In this document: positions 1 to 7,625 of the stretch, in pieces
Layout: each line of letters begins with the position of its first letter
Numbering within the stretch: the first letter of the stretch is position 1
Source: Oscillospiraceae bacterium
GTDB taxonomy: Bacteria; Bacillota; Clostridia; Oscillospirales; Ruminococcaceae
NCBI GenBank assembly: GCA_024404875.1
Contig: JAKSPK010000022.1
Location: 1-40,249, forward strand
Reading direction: 5' to 3'
Length of the DNA stretch: 40,249 bases
Translations under genes and position numbers: made by a program
Notes under the pieces: generated by a model
Told to the model about the DNA's origin: nothing
Databases searched by the model: none
Seen by the model: only the letters and a program-made list of their open reading frames with translations

Positions 1-14
1 AAACGGTAACGAAC

Positions 15-43
15 AAAGACCGCAGTTTCATACTGCGGTCTTT
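15..43. terminator. Hairpin, probable terminator of a gene left of the window
   Basis: A perfect 12-bp stem (AAAGACCGCAGT pairing with ACTGCGGTCTTT) closes a 5-nt loop. The A and T ends make it usable from either strand. The gene it would serve lies outside the window on the left. Confidence 0.6.
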
Positions 44-170
44 GCTGTATATTATCATATGTTCAGCCGAGTACAGAATGCGGCGAAATGCATGTTTGTC
101 TGTGAAATAACACAAAGGTTGGCAGCGGCATAAGCCTTGTGTATATCACATGATGTCGAAAGCGCATACA

Positions 171-210
171 AAAAAAGCAGCGTATCCAATATGCGATACG
201 CTGCTTTTTT
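171..210. terminator. Intrinsic terminator after the SGNH-like gene
   Basis: A 15-bp stem (AAAAAAGCAGCGTAT with its complement) surrounds a short loop and ends in a T-run on both strands. It lies just past the stop codon of the minus-strand gene at 219-1226, so that gene is the likely user; it could also stop transcription coming from the left. Confidence 0.85.
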
Positions 211-218
211 TGATTCAA

Positions 219-1226
219 TTATTCGGCTGGCGGAACATGATTCAGAACATATTCCAGCAGCAGTCTGCCGCCGTCAGCATTGAGATGAATGCCGTCTTCC
301 TCGGCAAGTGTCGGGTCAAGCTTGCCGTCATTGTTCTTCAGGGCTGTATTTGTATCAATGAAGTAGATATTCTCTTCGTTGCAAAGGTCAAGCAGTCTTG
401 AGTTATAATCGTCGATCGTGCTGTTCAGAAGCGGTGTTTCGGAAAACTCCGCCATATAGGTGACCGGGGGTATCGCCATAACATAGACCGGAGCCTCCGG
501 TGCTTGTGCCATAACGGATTTCATCAGAATCTTGAACTGCTCAGCCGTCTGATCAGTCGGTTGTGTAAATAGACTCTCTGTACCGAACATCAGATAGATT
601 GGACAGCTTGCCGCATTAATCGCGCTCAGAATGCGGATAGTCGTGCCGTTCAGCATGATATATTCTCGTGTGTAATTTGTCAGCCGCAGGTTTTCACTTG
701 CATACACATTCAGCGGGGCAAGCCATCCGTTTTGTCCAAGCAGATAAACATTCGTCTCACCGAGAAACGCGCATTTTTTCAGGTAATCGCCTTCATGCAT
801 CTCGGATTCCGGAACCGGATTGGTTTTTTTCGGTCCTTCCGGAACAAGCGGTTCACTTTCACTGTCTGCACCCTCTTCATTTGCTTCGTCAGGCGTTTCA
901 GGTGCCGTCGATTCATCGTCAGAGAGCTGTGAATTTTCGGCCTCAATGACAGAGGATTCAACCGCTGCTTTCGAGGAGGATTGAGATGAAGAGTCCTCTG
1001 CGGTCGATGTCGATTTCACAAATACATCTTTGTCCGGATTCATATTACGATCATATACGTATTTTCCGAAGCAAGCGATCAAGCTCAGGATCCAGATCAT
1101 GATCAGGTGTCCGAACTTAAACCGCATGACCGGACCGCGGCGCGGCTGTTTTGTCTTTGCTTTCCGGCTCTTGGTGCGGGCACGCACAGCAGATTTGTTA
1201 CCGGAACGGGGCTTGCGGGTTGCCAT
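219..1226 (-). CDS. Membrane-anchored SGNH/GDSL-hydrolase-like protein with degenerate catalytic blocks
   Basis: The 335-residue protein has a basic, Lys/Arg-rich N-terminus (residues 1-38), one membrane segment (about 39-54), a Ser/Glu/Asp-rich linker (about 70-145) and an extracytoplasmic SGNH-like domain (about 150-335). Block I, normally GDS with the nucleophile serine, reads FLGET at 154-158. Block III, normally GxND, reads GTES at 215-218. Block V is kept as DGIHL from 311. The fold is therefore recognisable, but the nucleophile position is threonine, so hydrolase activity is doubtful. I chose the ATG at 1226, 22 codons inside the longest frame, because AAAGGAGAC precedes it at good spacing. 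A sigma-A promoter sits at 1264-1292. Family members commonly deacylate cell-wall glycans; a scaffold or binding role is the alternative. Confidence 0.72.
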   Translation of the reverse strand: MATRKPRSGNKSAVRARTKSRKAKTKQPRRGPVMRFKFGHLIMIWILSLIACFGKYVYDRNMNPDKDVFVKSTSTAEDSSSQSSSKAAVESSVIEAENSQLSDDESTAPETPDEANEEGADSESEPLVPEGPKKTNPVPESEMHEGDYLKKCAFLGETNVYLLGQNGWLAPLNVYASENLRLTNYTREYIMLNGTTIRILSAINAASCPIYLMFGTESLFTQPTDQTAEQFKILMKSVMAQAPEAPVYVMAIPPVTYMAEFSETPLLNSTIDDYNSRLLDLCNEENIYFIDTNTALKNNDGKLDPTLAEEDGIHLNADGGRLLLEYVLNHVPPAE

Positions 1227-1263
1227 AGCTAGTGTCTCCTTTCCGCATATCACACTATTCTTT

Positions 1264-1292
1264 ATTATACCGGATTTCGCGAAAATTTGCAA
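1264..1292 (-). promoter_or_regulatory. Sigma-A promoter for the SGNH-like gene
   Basis: Read on the minus strand, TTGCAA (1292-1287) is separated by 17 bp from TATAAT (1269-1264). It lies 38 bp before the chosen ATG at 1226. It also argues against the longer reading frame, whose start would lie on the -35 element. Confidence 0.75.
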
Positions 1293-1357
1293 GAGGTTTG
1301 CGCGGTTTTTTGCAGAAATTAAGAAAAATAATTGATTTCAGGTGATGAAGAAGCTCC

Positions 1358-2707
1358 TTACTCGGAATCGGAGATATCCTGAGTGGAGAAGCGGGCAACC
1401 ACCTCGGCGGATTTGCCGCAGGATAGGCGTCCTTCCGGGCAGCCTCCACTGACAAAGCAGCTCGGTCCGAAGTACCCGTAGACCTCCGGACAATCTGCGC
1501 GCAGCGTACGCAGCAACTCGACGGTGCAGGCGCGGATTTCCCATTGTGCACGATTACAGGTGCGCAGTTTCATGAAGTGCAGCAGCTCGCGGCCATTCAT
1601 ATCGCAGCGGACATCTAACTGATTGCCTGCCAATGCAAAATACTGCACTGCCTCCGCCGGAAGACCGGCGCTGCACAGCTTACGCAATACGACGGCAGTT
1701 TCAGTGAACGCCTTCTGATAGATTGCGGCAGCGGAGGGATTTGCGCGGATCGTTTCAGGCAGGACATAATGCTGTCGAAGCGCTGCCTGTGTGACCTGCG
1801 GAACGAGTACTGTCTGAATACGATGACGAACAAGATGCGTGATTGCTGCAAGCGAAAGATCCTTGAGCGTGAATTGAACATGGAGCATTTCCAGCTCACG
1901 CGCTCTGCCGCTGCGGATGATCGCCGGAATATCTACAGCCTCCGGCAGAACCGTCCAGTTGAATTGAGCCGCTTCGCGCAGGATCTCTGCGGCATTTTGT
2001 GAAGGAGTATCTGTCTTTATGGCAGCCTGAAATACGGACGGGTCACCGATCTCCGGCACATCCGGCAGCACCGGTGCTGCGGTTTTCGGCAGACGCCTGC
2101 TAAGGATATCCGGCAGATTCGGGAAGGATCGGCGTATCTGCTCCAGAAGCGATTCACCGAGCTGTTTCAGCTCCGGAAAGGCCGCTCCGCGCCCCTGCGT
2201 CATGACATGGATCATATACAGCAGCTCGCGGGCATTCATTGTGCAGAAGAAATTGCTGCGGAAACAATAGGGCAGCAGGTACCGCGCGTCTTCTTTCGGG
2301 ATATCGAGAGAAAGCAATTCGGAATAAGCATCAAAGAGCGACTGCATATGCGCCTTGTATTCCGGCAGCAGCTCTTCCGGCATCGGCGGGATGCAGAAAC
2401 CGGCGTGTGCAAAGTCGACATAACGGCGCGACTGTACCGTATAGGAGCCGAGACGGAATTCGATCACGAATTCCTCGGTGCAGACGGAGACGTTGTCGAA
2501 AGCGACTGTGAAGAACTGATGCTCCAGTGTCGAGGTGTGGCCAGAGGCGCAGACCTTTTCGATCAGTGAGCTGTTGTTTTCTTTTTCACGGGAGCGCTCG
2601 TAGATTTCCAGTGCTGTTCCCTGTGTTGTAGAGATGCGGCCGGCGGCGGCACAAATCGTGTCACCGGCGGTCGAAGAAGCGATAATTTTGACGGATGCCT
2701 GATTCAT
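1358..2707 (-). CDS. Tandem (two-domain) FAD-dependent thymidylate synthase family protein
   Basis: At 449 residues this is about twice the usual ThyX length and holds two ThyX-like halves. The first (about 1-210) has GHTSTLEH at 56-63 and a signature stretch EFRLGSYTVQSRRY at 83-96. It keeps the later S-x4-S-x-R-Y part but has lost the first two residues of RHR. The second (about 240-405) keeps RHR at 294-296 and the C-terminal NRAQWEIR at 385-392, but has lost the Ser/Arg part of the signature. A cysteine-rich tail follows (C406, C417, C423, C430). ThyX makes dTMP from dUMP using methylene-THF, NADPH and FAD, as a homotetramer with active sites shared between subunits, so the halves may complement each other. 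folD lies two genes upstream. AAAGGATCATGCC precedes the ATG. Activity is not certain. Confidence 0.8.
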   Translation of the reverse strand: MNQASVKIIASSTAGDTICAAAGRISTTQGTALEIYERSREKENNSSLIEKVCASGHTSTLEHQFFTVAFDNVSVCTEEFVIEFRLGSYTVQSRRYVDFAHAGFCIPPMPEELLPEYKAHMQSLFDAYSELLSLDIPKEDARYLLPYCFRSNFFCTMNARELLYMIHVMTQGRGAAFPELKQLGESLLEQIRRSFPNLPDILSRRLPKTAAPVLPDVPEIGDPSVFQAAIKTDTPSQNAAEILREAAQFNWTVLPEAVDIPAIIRSGRARELEMLHVQFTLKDLSLAAITHLVRHRIQTVLVPQVTQAALRQHYVLPETIRANPSAAAIYQKAFTETAVVLRKLCSAGLPAEAVQYFALAGNQLDVRCDMNGRELLHFMKLRTCNRAQWEIRACTVELLRTLRADCPEVYGYFGPSCFVSGGCPEGRLSCGKSAEVVARFSTQDISDSE

Positions 2708-2841
2708 GGCATGATCCTTTCAGGGAATTTGTGATTCCCGTGAGATATTTGATGAGGACATTGCAGACAGCTCCTGTTCATCCGGATATTCGGAACAGCA
2801 TATTCAGAAAACGGTATGTCCGAAAGAGCAGAATGTGCAGG

Positions 2842-3354
2842 TTAATGTTTGCTGTCGATGATGATGCCGGTGATACCGTTATAGATCAGGATGCAGCCGA
2901 TTACACGGACAAGCGTTGATGCCGCAGAAAACGGATTGAAGAACAGCACTGCGCCGAGAATGATTGTGATGATCGGCATGACCAGGACAGCACCCGAAAC
3001 AGAAGCGTCGATGCGCCTGCATTCCAGCGCATTCATCAAATTGATGATGCCGAAGATCAGAACAAGCAGTCCTGCCAGCATCGGGAAGATCGAAACGACC
3101 GCCGCCGGTCTGAAAAGCAGGAAAATGCCTGCGATGACGCCGATCAGACCGTTGCCGATCAGAACGCGGGAGTCGAATTCTGAACGGCGGTCTCGATAGG
3201 CACCGATCAGCTTGGCGGCCGCAGCCAGCAGCAGAAATGCGCCGATGATCTGTACAACGGTCGTGAGCGCTGTGCCGGGCATCAGAAGCAGGATGACGCC
3301 AAGCACGGCCATGACAAGCGATGCGCCGGACTGGCTGAATTGCAGTTTTTTCAT
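2842..3354 (-). CDS. DUF308 (HdeD-like) membrane protein
   Basis: The 170-residue protein is almost entirely hydrophobic. It has about six predicted membrane segments arranged as three hairpin pairs, the layout of the DUF308/HdeD family. Short charged loops (for example RDRRSEFDSR near 55-64) separate them. HdeD in enterobacteria is linked to acid resistance, but the role in Firmicutes is not established and I do not transfer it. The gene starts 39 bp after folD ends and is probably cotranscribed with it; 134 bp separate it from the ThyX-like gene downstream. Confidence 0.75.
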   Translation of the reverse strand: MKKLQFSQSGASLVMAVLGVILLLMPGTALTTVVQIIGAFLLLAAAAKLIGAYRDRRSEFDSRVLIGNGLIGVIAGIFLLFRPAAVVSIFPMLAGLLVLIFGIINLMNALECRRIDASVSGAVLVMPIITIILGAVLFFNPFSAASTLVRVIGCILIYNGITGIIIDSKH

Positions 3355-3393
3355 TGATGAGGCTTCCTTTCCTCTGACTTACGGAGAAGATCG

Positions 3394-4245
3394 TTATTTG
3401 CTGAGCTGTTCCTTTGCAGCAGTCAGCGTATTGCGCATCAGGATTGCGCGTGTCATCGGCCCGACACCGCCTGGTACCGGCGTGATTGCAGAAGCCTTCT
3501 CAAATGCTTCCTCATAGCAGACATCGCCGACGAGCTTTCCCTCTGCATTGCGGTTCATGCCGACATCAATGACAACAGCACCTTCTTTGATCATATCTGC
3601 CGTGACAAAGCCCGCTATGCCGACTGCGGAAACGAGGATATCCGCCTGCCGGGTGATCTCTGCGAGATTCTTTGTGCGGGAATGACAGACCGAGACCGTT
3701 CCGCTGCGGTGCAGCAGGAGCATGGCCATCGGCTTGCCGACGATATTACTTCTGCCGATCACGACACAGTGCTTTCCGCTGATCTCGATTTGCATGGCAT
3801 CAAGCATTTCGATAACGCCTGCAGGTGTGCAGGGCAGGAAGCTGAAATCGCCGATCATAATCCGGCCGACATTCTCCGGATGAAATGCGTCAACATCTTT
3901 TTTCGGTGAGATCGCGTGCAGGATGGTCTGCTCGCAAATCTGCTTCGGGAGCGGGAGCTGCACGAGGATGCCGTTGACGGAATCGTCTGCGTTCAGCTTT
4001 GCGACAAGCTCCAGCAGCTCTGCTTCGGTGGTCTCCTCCGGCAGTGCATACTCATAGGATGCGAAGCCGCATTCTGCGCAGTCCTTCTCTTTATTGGAGA
4101 CATAGACGCGGGATGCGGGATTGTTGCCGACCAGGACAACAGCGAGACCGGGCTTTGCGCCGGCTGCCTTGAGCTTTTCGACCTCTGCGCGAACCTCTGC
4201 TTTGACATTCGCAGCAATCTTTTTGCCGTCAATGATTTGAGCCAT
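3394..4245 (-). CDS. folD: Bifunctional methylenetetrahydrofolate dehydrogenase / methenyltetrahydrofolate cyclohydrolase FolD
   Basis: FolD interconverts 5,10-methylene-, methenyl- and 10-formyl-tetrahydrofolate in the cytosol and so feeds purine and formyl-Met synthesis. The 283-residue length is standard. Signatures seen are GILVQLPLPKQI, the PCTPAGVI segment, the Rossmann stretch VVIGRSNIVGKPMA (dinucleotide binding), and VPGGVGPMTRA near the C-terminus. The ATG at 4245 follows AGGAGGAAATTATC. The 162-bp spacer upstream holds a small hairpin (4299-4315, TGTCGG/CCGACA) but no riboswitch I recognise. Its one-carbon product is the cofactor of the ThyX-type protein two genes downstream. Confidence 0.97.
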   Translation of the reverse strand: MAQIIDGKKIAANVKAEVRAEVEKLKAAGAKPGLAVVLVGNNPASRVYVSNKEKDCAECGFASYEYALPEETTEAELLELVAKLNADDSVNGILVQLPLPKQICEQTILHAISPKKDVDAFHPENVGRIMIGDFSFLPCTPAGVIEMLDAMQIEISGKHCVVIGRSNIVGKPMAMLLLHRSGTVSVCHSRTKNLAEITRQADILVSAVGIAGFVTADMIKEGAVVIDVGMNRNAEGKLVGDVCYEEAFEKASAITPVPGGVGPMTRAILMRNTLTAAKEQLSK

Positions 4246-4407
4246 GATAATTTCCTCCTGAAATTGATTGATATACAGATATTAACCGAAATTTGTTGTG
4301 TCGGCAGGACCGACAGTTGTTTTCCTTGCGGCGGCATTGGCGCCTATTGGATGATCTGTGAAAATATTATTTTGCTTCCGGCGATGTCATCTGAAGTTTT
4401 ACGGTTG

Positions 4408-5088
4408 TTATTGCAGATGCGTCAGAGATGCTGCGCAGGAGATGATGAAATCATACAGTCCGTGCGCGATGATGACCGAAAGCAGCGTGCAGTTTTTGAT
4501 CTTCTGCCGGCAGACAGCCAGAACTGCACCAATGAACGCCGTCAGGATGATCTGCACGATGCTGCCGCCGAACAGATGGAATAGTCCGAACAGCAGCGAT
4601 GAAAGTGCGATTGCCGGAACATCCGCTTTGAAGATGCGCCGGAGCTTGGTCAGGCAGAATCCTCGGAATACAAATTCTTCTGCCGCGCCGATCGCCAGCG
4701 TCTTGTAGCAAAGCTCATAGAGATAGCGCCAGAGATCATGCCCGAAGCGGCAGCCGTTGTCCCAAAGTTCGCCAAGACCGAGCGAATAGGGGGGCATCAC
4801 AAGCAGCAGCGCAAGTGCCCCGCCAATCACAATGCCGATGAGAATCTGCTGCGGAAGTCTGCGGCGGCGAAGGCCGTAGGTATGGAGGCTGTCATGCCGA
4901 TATCGTATAATGATCAGCGGAGCGAGCGCAGTCAGCCAGTAGGTGACGAGCAGCAGAAGCATTCGCAGTATCAGAGGCATCGGCAGTACCAAGGGGATTA
5001 CCGCCGTAATGAGTACCGTCAGTCCAATGAATGAACCGATCATGCCGATGCAAAGGTCAAGCGTTTCTCTTTTGGCAGCGGGTTTCAC
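4408..5088 (-). CDS. CPBP (CAAX/Abi) family intramembrane glutamic protease
   Basis: This 226-residue polytopic protein carries the CPBP family motifs in order: EEFVFRG (the EExxxR motif with the catalytic glutamates), FGLFH (FxxxH), and a late HGLYDF (HxxxD-like). Several hydrophobic segments precede motif 1. Bacterial homologues act in bacteriocin immunity, protein maturation or surface-protein processing; the substrate here is unknown. Its ATG overlaps the stop codon of lgt by four bases (5085-5088, ATGA), so translation is likely coupled to Lgt. Both proteins sit in the same membrane. Confidence 0.85.
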   Translation of the reverse strand: MKPAAKRETLDLCIGMIGSFIGLTVLITAVIPLVLPMPLILRMLLLLVTYWLTALAPLIIIRYRHDSLHTYGLRRRRLPQQILIGIVIGGALALLLVMPPYSLGLGELWDNGCRFGHDLWRYLYELCYKTLAIGAAEEFVFRGFCLTKLRRIFKADVPAIALSSLLFGLFHLFGGSIVQIILTAFIGAVLAVCRQKIKNCTLLSVIIAHGLYDFIISCAASLTHLQ

Positions 5089-6308
5089 TTTTTGTCAGTC
5101 CCCTGCCCTGCTTCAGATTCCGCCTTCGTCTTGGAGATGATCTCATTCAGCAGAGCTTCAATGCGGGCATCCTTTTCTGCGTTGATCTCCTCTTCGGTCT
5201 TCTTCGGTTTGGCTTCTGCAGATTCCTTTGCATTTGTGTCAGATGCGGAGACCTCCGCAGAACCGTCCTCCGGAATATCAATGTCGATTGAAATAGATTT
5301 GCGGTCAGCCGCATCGTCTCCGAGAATCGAAGGTGCGGATTCTTCCTCAGCGTCATCCTTTTCGATGCCTTTGCTGTTGCGTTCATCGGCTTCTGCCAGG
5401 AGGCGTCTGGATTCATCGGTATTGACATAGAGCTGATAGTCCGAGCCGAGCCGCTTTGTCCGTGCAAAGCCGATGATGAGCAGGATCAGCGCGGCGGAGA
5501 CCGAGATGACTGCGACAATCTGTGAGGCTTTGAGCGTTCCGGCATAGAGACTGTCCGTGCGGAGCGATTCGATGAAGAAGCGGCCTGTGCCGTACCAGAT
5601 CACATACATGAGGAAGATCTGACCATCGAATTTTCGCACCTTCTTCGAGACGATATGCAGAATGATGAAGCCGAGCAGACACCACATGGATTCATAGAAG
5701 AAGCAGGGATGAACAGGCAAATCCGGATTGACAGAGCCGTCCGGATAATTCGAGCTGATCCATGCAGCGATCTTGCCGCTCGTCATGCCGAAAAGGCCGT
5801 CGGTATTTGAACCGAATGCTTCATGATTCATGAAATTTCCCCATCTGCCGATGCATTGGCCGATCAGAAAGCCGAGCGAGACCAGATCGAACATCGGGAA
5901 CAGGCGTACCTTTCGCAGCTTGCAAATAATCGAGCCGATCAGCAGTGCGCCGATGATGCCGCCGTAGATTGCGAGACCGCCGCTGCGGATATTGAAGATC
6001 GCCTTCCAGTCGCCGGCGTAGCTTTCCCAGTGAAAGAGGACATAATAGGCGCGGGCACCGATGATGCCGCCGATGATACCTCCGATAATGCCGTCGATTG
6101 CTCGGTCAGAATCCAGACCGAATTTTCGCATCCGCGAGAAAGCATAGATCATTGCGATCATCATGCCGACTGTGATCAGAACGCCGTACCATGTGACGGA
6201 AAAACCGAAAACAGTAAAGGCTGTGCTGTCAACGGTCAGTTCAATGCCTAACTTCGGGAAGCTGATGCGGTTCGGATCAACCGCTGTGAGCAAAGCTGAA
6301 AGTGCCAT
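5085..6308 (-). CDS. lgt: Prolipoprotein diacylglyceryl transferase Lgt with a long charged C-terminal tail
   Basis: Lgt moves diacylglycerol from phosphatidylglycerol to the lipobox cysteine of prolipoproteins, in the cytoplasmic membrane. The catalytic core (about 1-285) has the usual seven-helix pattern with SGGLAIYGG at 109-117, the signature GRWGNFMNHEAFG at 154-166 (invariant Arg154), HPCFFYE at 200-206 and RFFIESLRTDSL from 243. Unlike typical Lgt of roughly 270-300 residues, it is 407 residues long. The extra 120 or so form a Glu/Asp/Lys/Ser-rich, probably disordered cytoplasmic tail with a helical stretch near the end. The gene follows the M16 pair by 27 bp and overlaps the CPBP protease gene. 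Confidence 0.96.
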   Translation of the reverse strand: MALSALLTAVDPNRISFPKLGIELTVDSTAFTVFGFSVTWYGVLITVGMMIAMIYAFSRMRKFGLDSDRAIDGIIGGIIGGIIGARAYYVLFHWESYAGDWKAIFNIRSGGLAIYGGIIGALLIGSIICKLRKVRLFPMFDLVSLGFLIGQCIGRWGNFMNHEAFGSNTDGLFGMTSGKIAAWISSNYPDGSVNPDLPVHPCFFYESMWCLLGFIILHIVSKKVRKFDGQIFLMYVIWYGTGRFFIESLRTDSLYAGTLKASQIVAVISVSAALILLIIGFARTKRLGSDYQLYVNTDESRRLLAEADERNSKGIEKDDAEEESAPSILGDDAADRKSISIDIDIPEDGSAEVSASDTNAKESAEAKPKKTEEEINAEKDARIEALLNEIISKTKAESEAGQGTDKK

Positions 6309-6335
6309 ATCAAAAGATCATCCTTTCCTGTGAGA

Positions 6336-7625
6336 TCAGAATTGCAGGGGCTCAGGCGCGATGACGGAAAGACAGGTGCGGTCTCTGCGGAAACGTTCGT
6401 GCAGACAGCGGCGGACATCTTCCGGCGTGAGCGAGACAAGAAGCTGTGTCCGCAGATAGGGCGATTCGCAGTCCCACATAAACGCATCGGTCAGTGCAGT
6501 GCAAACGGATTCGGGATCGTTCATGCCGAGAATGCTGTCGCCGTAGGCGCCTTTTTTCAGCACGGAAAAGAGCGTTTCATCGACCCCCTCCCGCAGTACG
6601 CGTTCGGCCTCCGTGCAGATCGCATCCAGCACGGCCTGCGGATCATCAGATTCGCCCTCTGCGAGCAAAGCAAACCAGCCGTCTCCGGCAAAGCATTCGG
6701 TATCGAATGTGTCATTGATCAGCCCGTCATGCAGCATTTTCCGGCAGAGCGGCGATGCGCTGCCGGTCAGCAGATCGAGCGTCAGCGAGCAGAGCAGCGA
6801 TTCGCGGAGACGCTCCGTACCGCTGAGCGGCTGGCTTTTGAATCCGATCATGAATTGCTGCTTGCCGACGGCCATGCGTCGGCTGACGAAATTCTGCACC
6901 GGTGTTTCCGGTTCGGGCAGAAAAATCGTCTCCGCATCGGACGGGGGAGCGGCCTTTACAAAGCGGTCGGCGACTGCAAGGATCTGTTTTATATTGACAT
7001 TGCCGGCGCAGCAGAGAACCATGTTCTGCGGGTGGTAGAAGATCCGGTGGCATTGTCTGAGAAGCTCCGGCGTGATCTGCGTGATGCTCTCAGGCGTTCC
7101 GAGGACATCCGGATGCAGAGGCAATGTATGATACATTTTGCTGAGAAGCCGGTTAAATACCAGACTTGAGGGGTCATCGAGCGTCTCCATGATTTCCTGC
7201 AGAATAATGCCGCGTTCACGCGCAACAGTCTGCTCCGTGAAATAGGGCGTCATGACGAAATGCAGCAGGATTTGGAGACATTGGTCAAAGCTGTGCTGCG
7301 TGTGAAAATGATAGACCGTGCGGTCGAAGTCGGTGAATGCATTGCAGGAGGCGCCGAGATCATCGAAGCGAACTGCGACATCGCCGTCCTCTTTATCAAA
7401 GAGCTTATGCTCCATATAATGCGCAGTTCCGGCAGGAAGAAAAAAGGTCTTGCCGTTTTCACGGAAGCAGCGGTGGATCGAACCGAAGCGCGTGCTGAAC
7501 TGTGCATAGGCGGTGCTGAATTCCGGCATCTCCGCGACACGAATTTCCAGGCCGGATGCGTGGCGGATGCGGCAGCAGATATCGCCGGTGCAGGGATCGG
7601 TGAGATAGTGAAGCTCATTCTGCAT
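6336..7625 (-). CDS. ymfH: M16 family zinc metallopeptidase, YmfH type (catalytic subunit)
   Basis: The 429-residue protein has the inverted zinc motif HxxEH (HYMEH at 69-73) and a downstream glutamate in RGIILQEIMETLDDP, as in active M16 (pitrilysin/insulinase) peptidases. Two M16 half-domains fit the length. The ATG at 7625 is preferred over the upstream frame start at 7709 because AGGAGG precedes it; it then overlaps the preceding gene by 11 bp, suggesting coupled translation. YmfF/YmfH pairs occur widely in Firmicutes. They have been linked by name to EF-P modification in Bacillus, but the substrate here is unknown. Together with the upstream gene it should form a heterodimer of one active and one inactive subunit. 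Confidence 0.88.
   Translation of the reverse strand: MQNELHYLTDPCTGDICCRIRHASGLEIRVAEMPEFSTAYAQFSTRFGSIHRCFRENGKTFFLPAGTAHYMEHKLFDKEDGDVAVRFDDLGASCNAFTDFDRTVYHFHTQHSFDQCLQILLHFVMTPYFTEQTVARERGIILQEIMETLDDPSSLVFNRLLSKMYHTLPLHPDVLGTPESITQITPELLRQCHRIFYHPQNMVLCCAGNVNIKQILAVADRFVKAAPPSDAETIFLPEPETPVQNFVSRRMAVGKQQFMIGFKSQPLSGTERLRESLLCSLTLDLLTGSASPLCRKMLHDGLINDTFDTECFAGDGWFALLAEGESDDPQAVLDAICTEAERVLREGVDETLFSVLKKGAYGDSILGMNDPESVCTALTDAFMWDCESPYLRTQLLVSLTPEDVRRCLHERFRRDRTCLSVIAPEPLQF

Noticed and set aside
4246-4407. Possible one-carbon (THF or ZTP) riboswitch before folD
   Set aside because: Only a small TGTCGG/CCGACA hairpin is present; the conserved cores of those riboswitches were not found.
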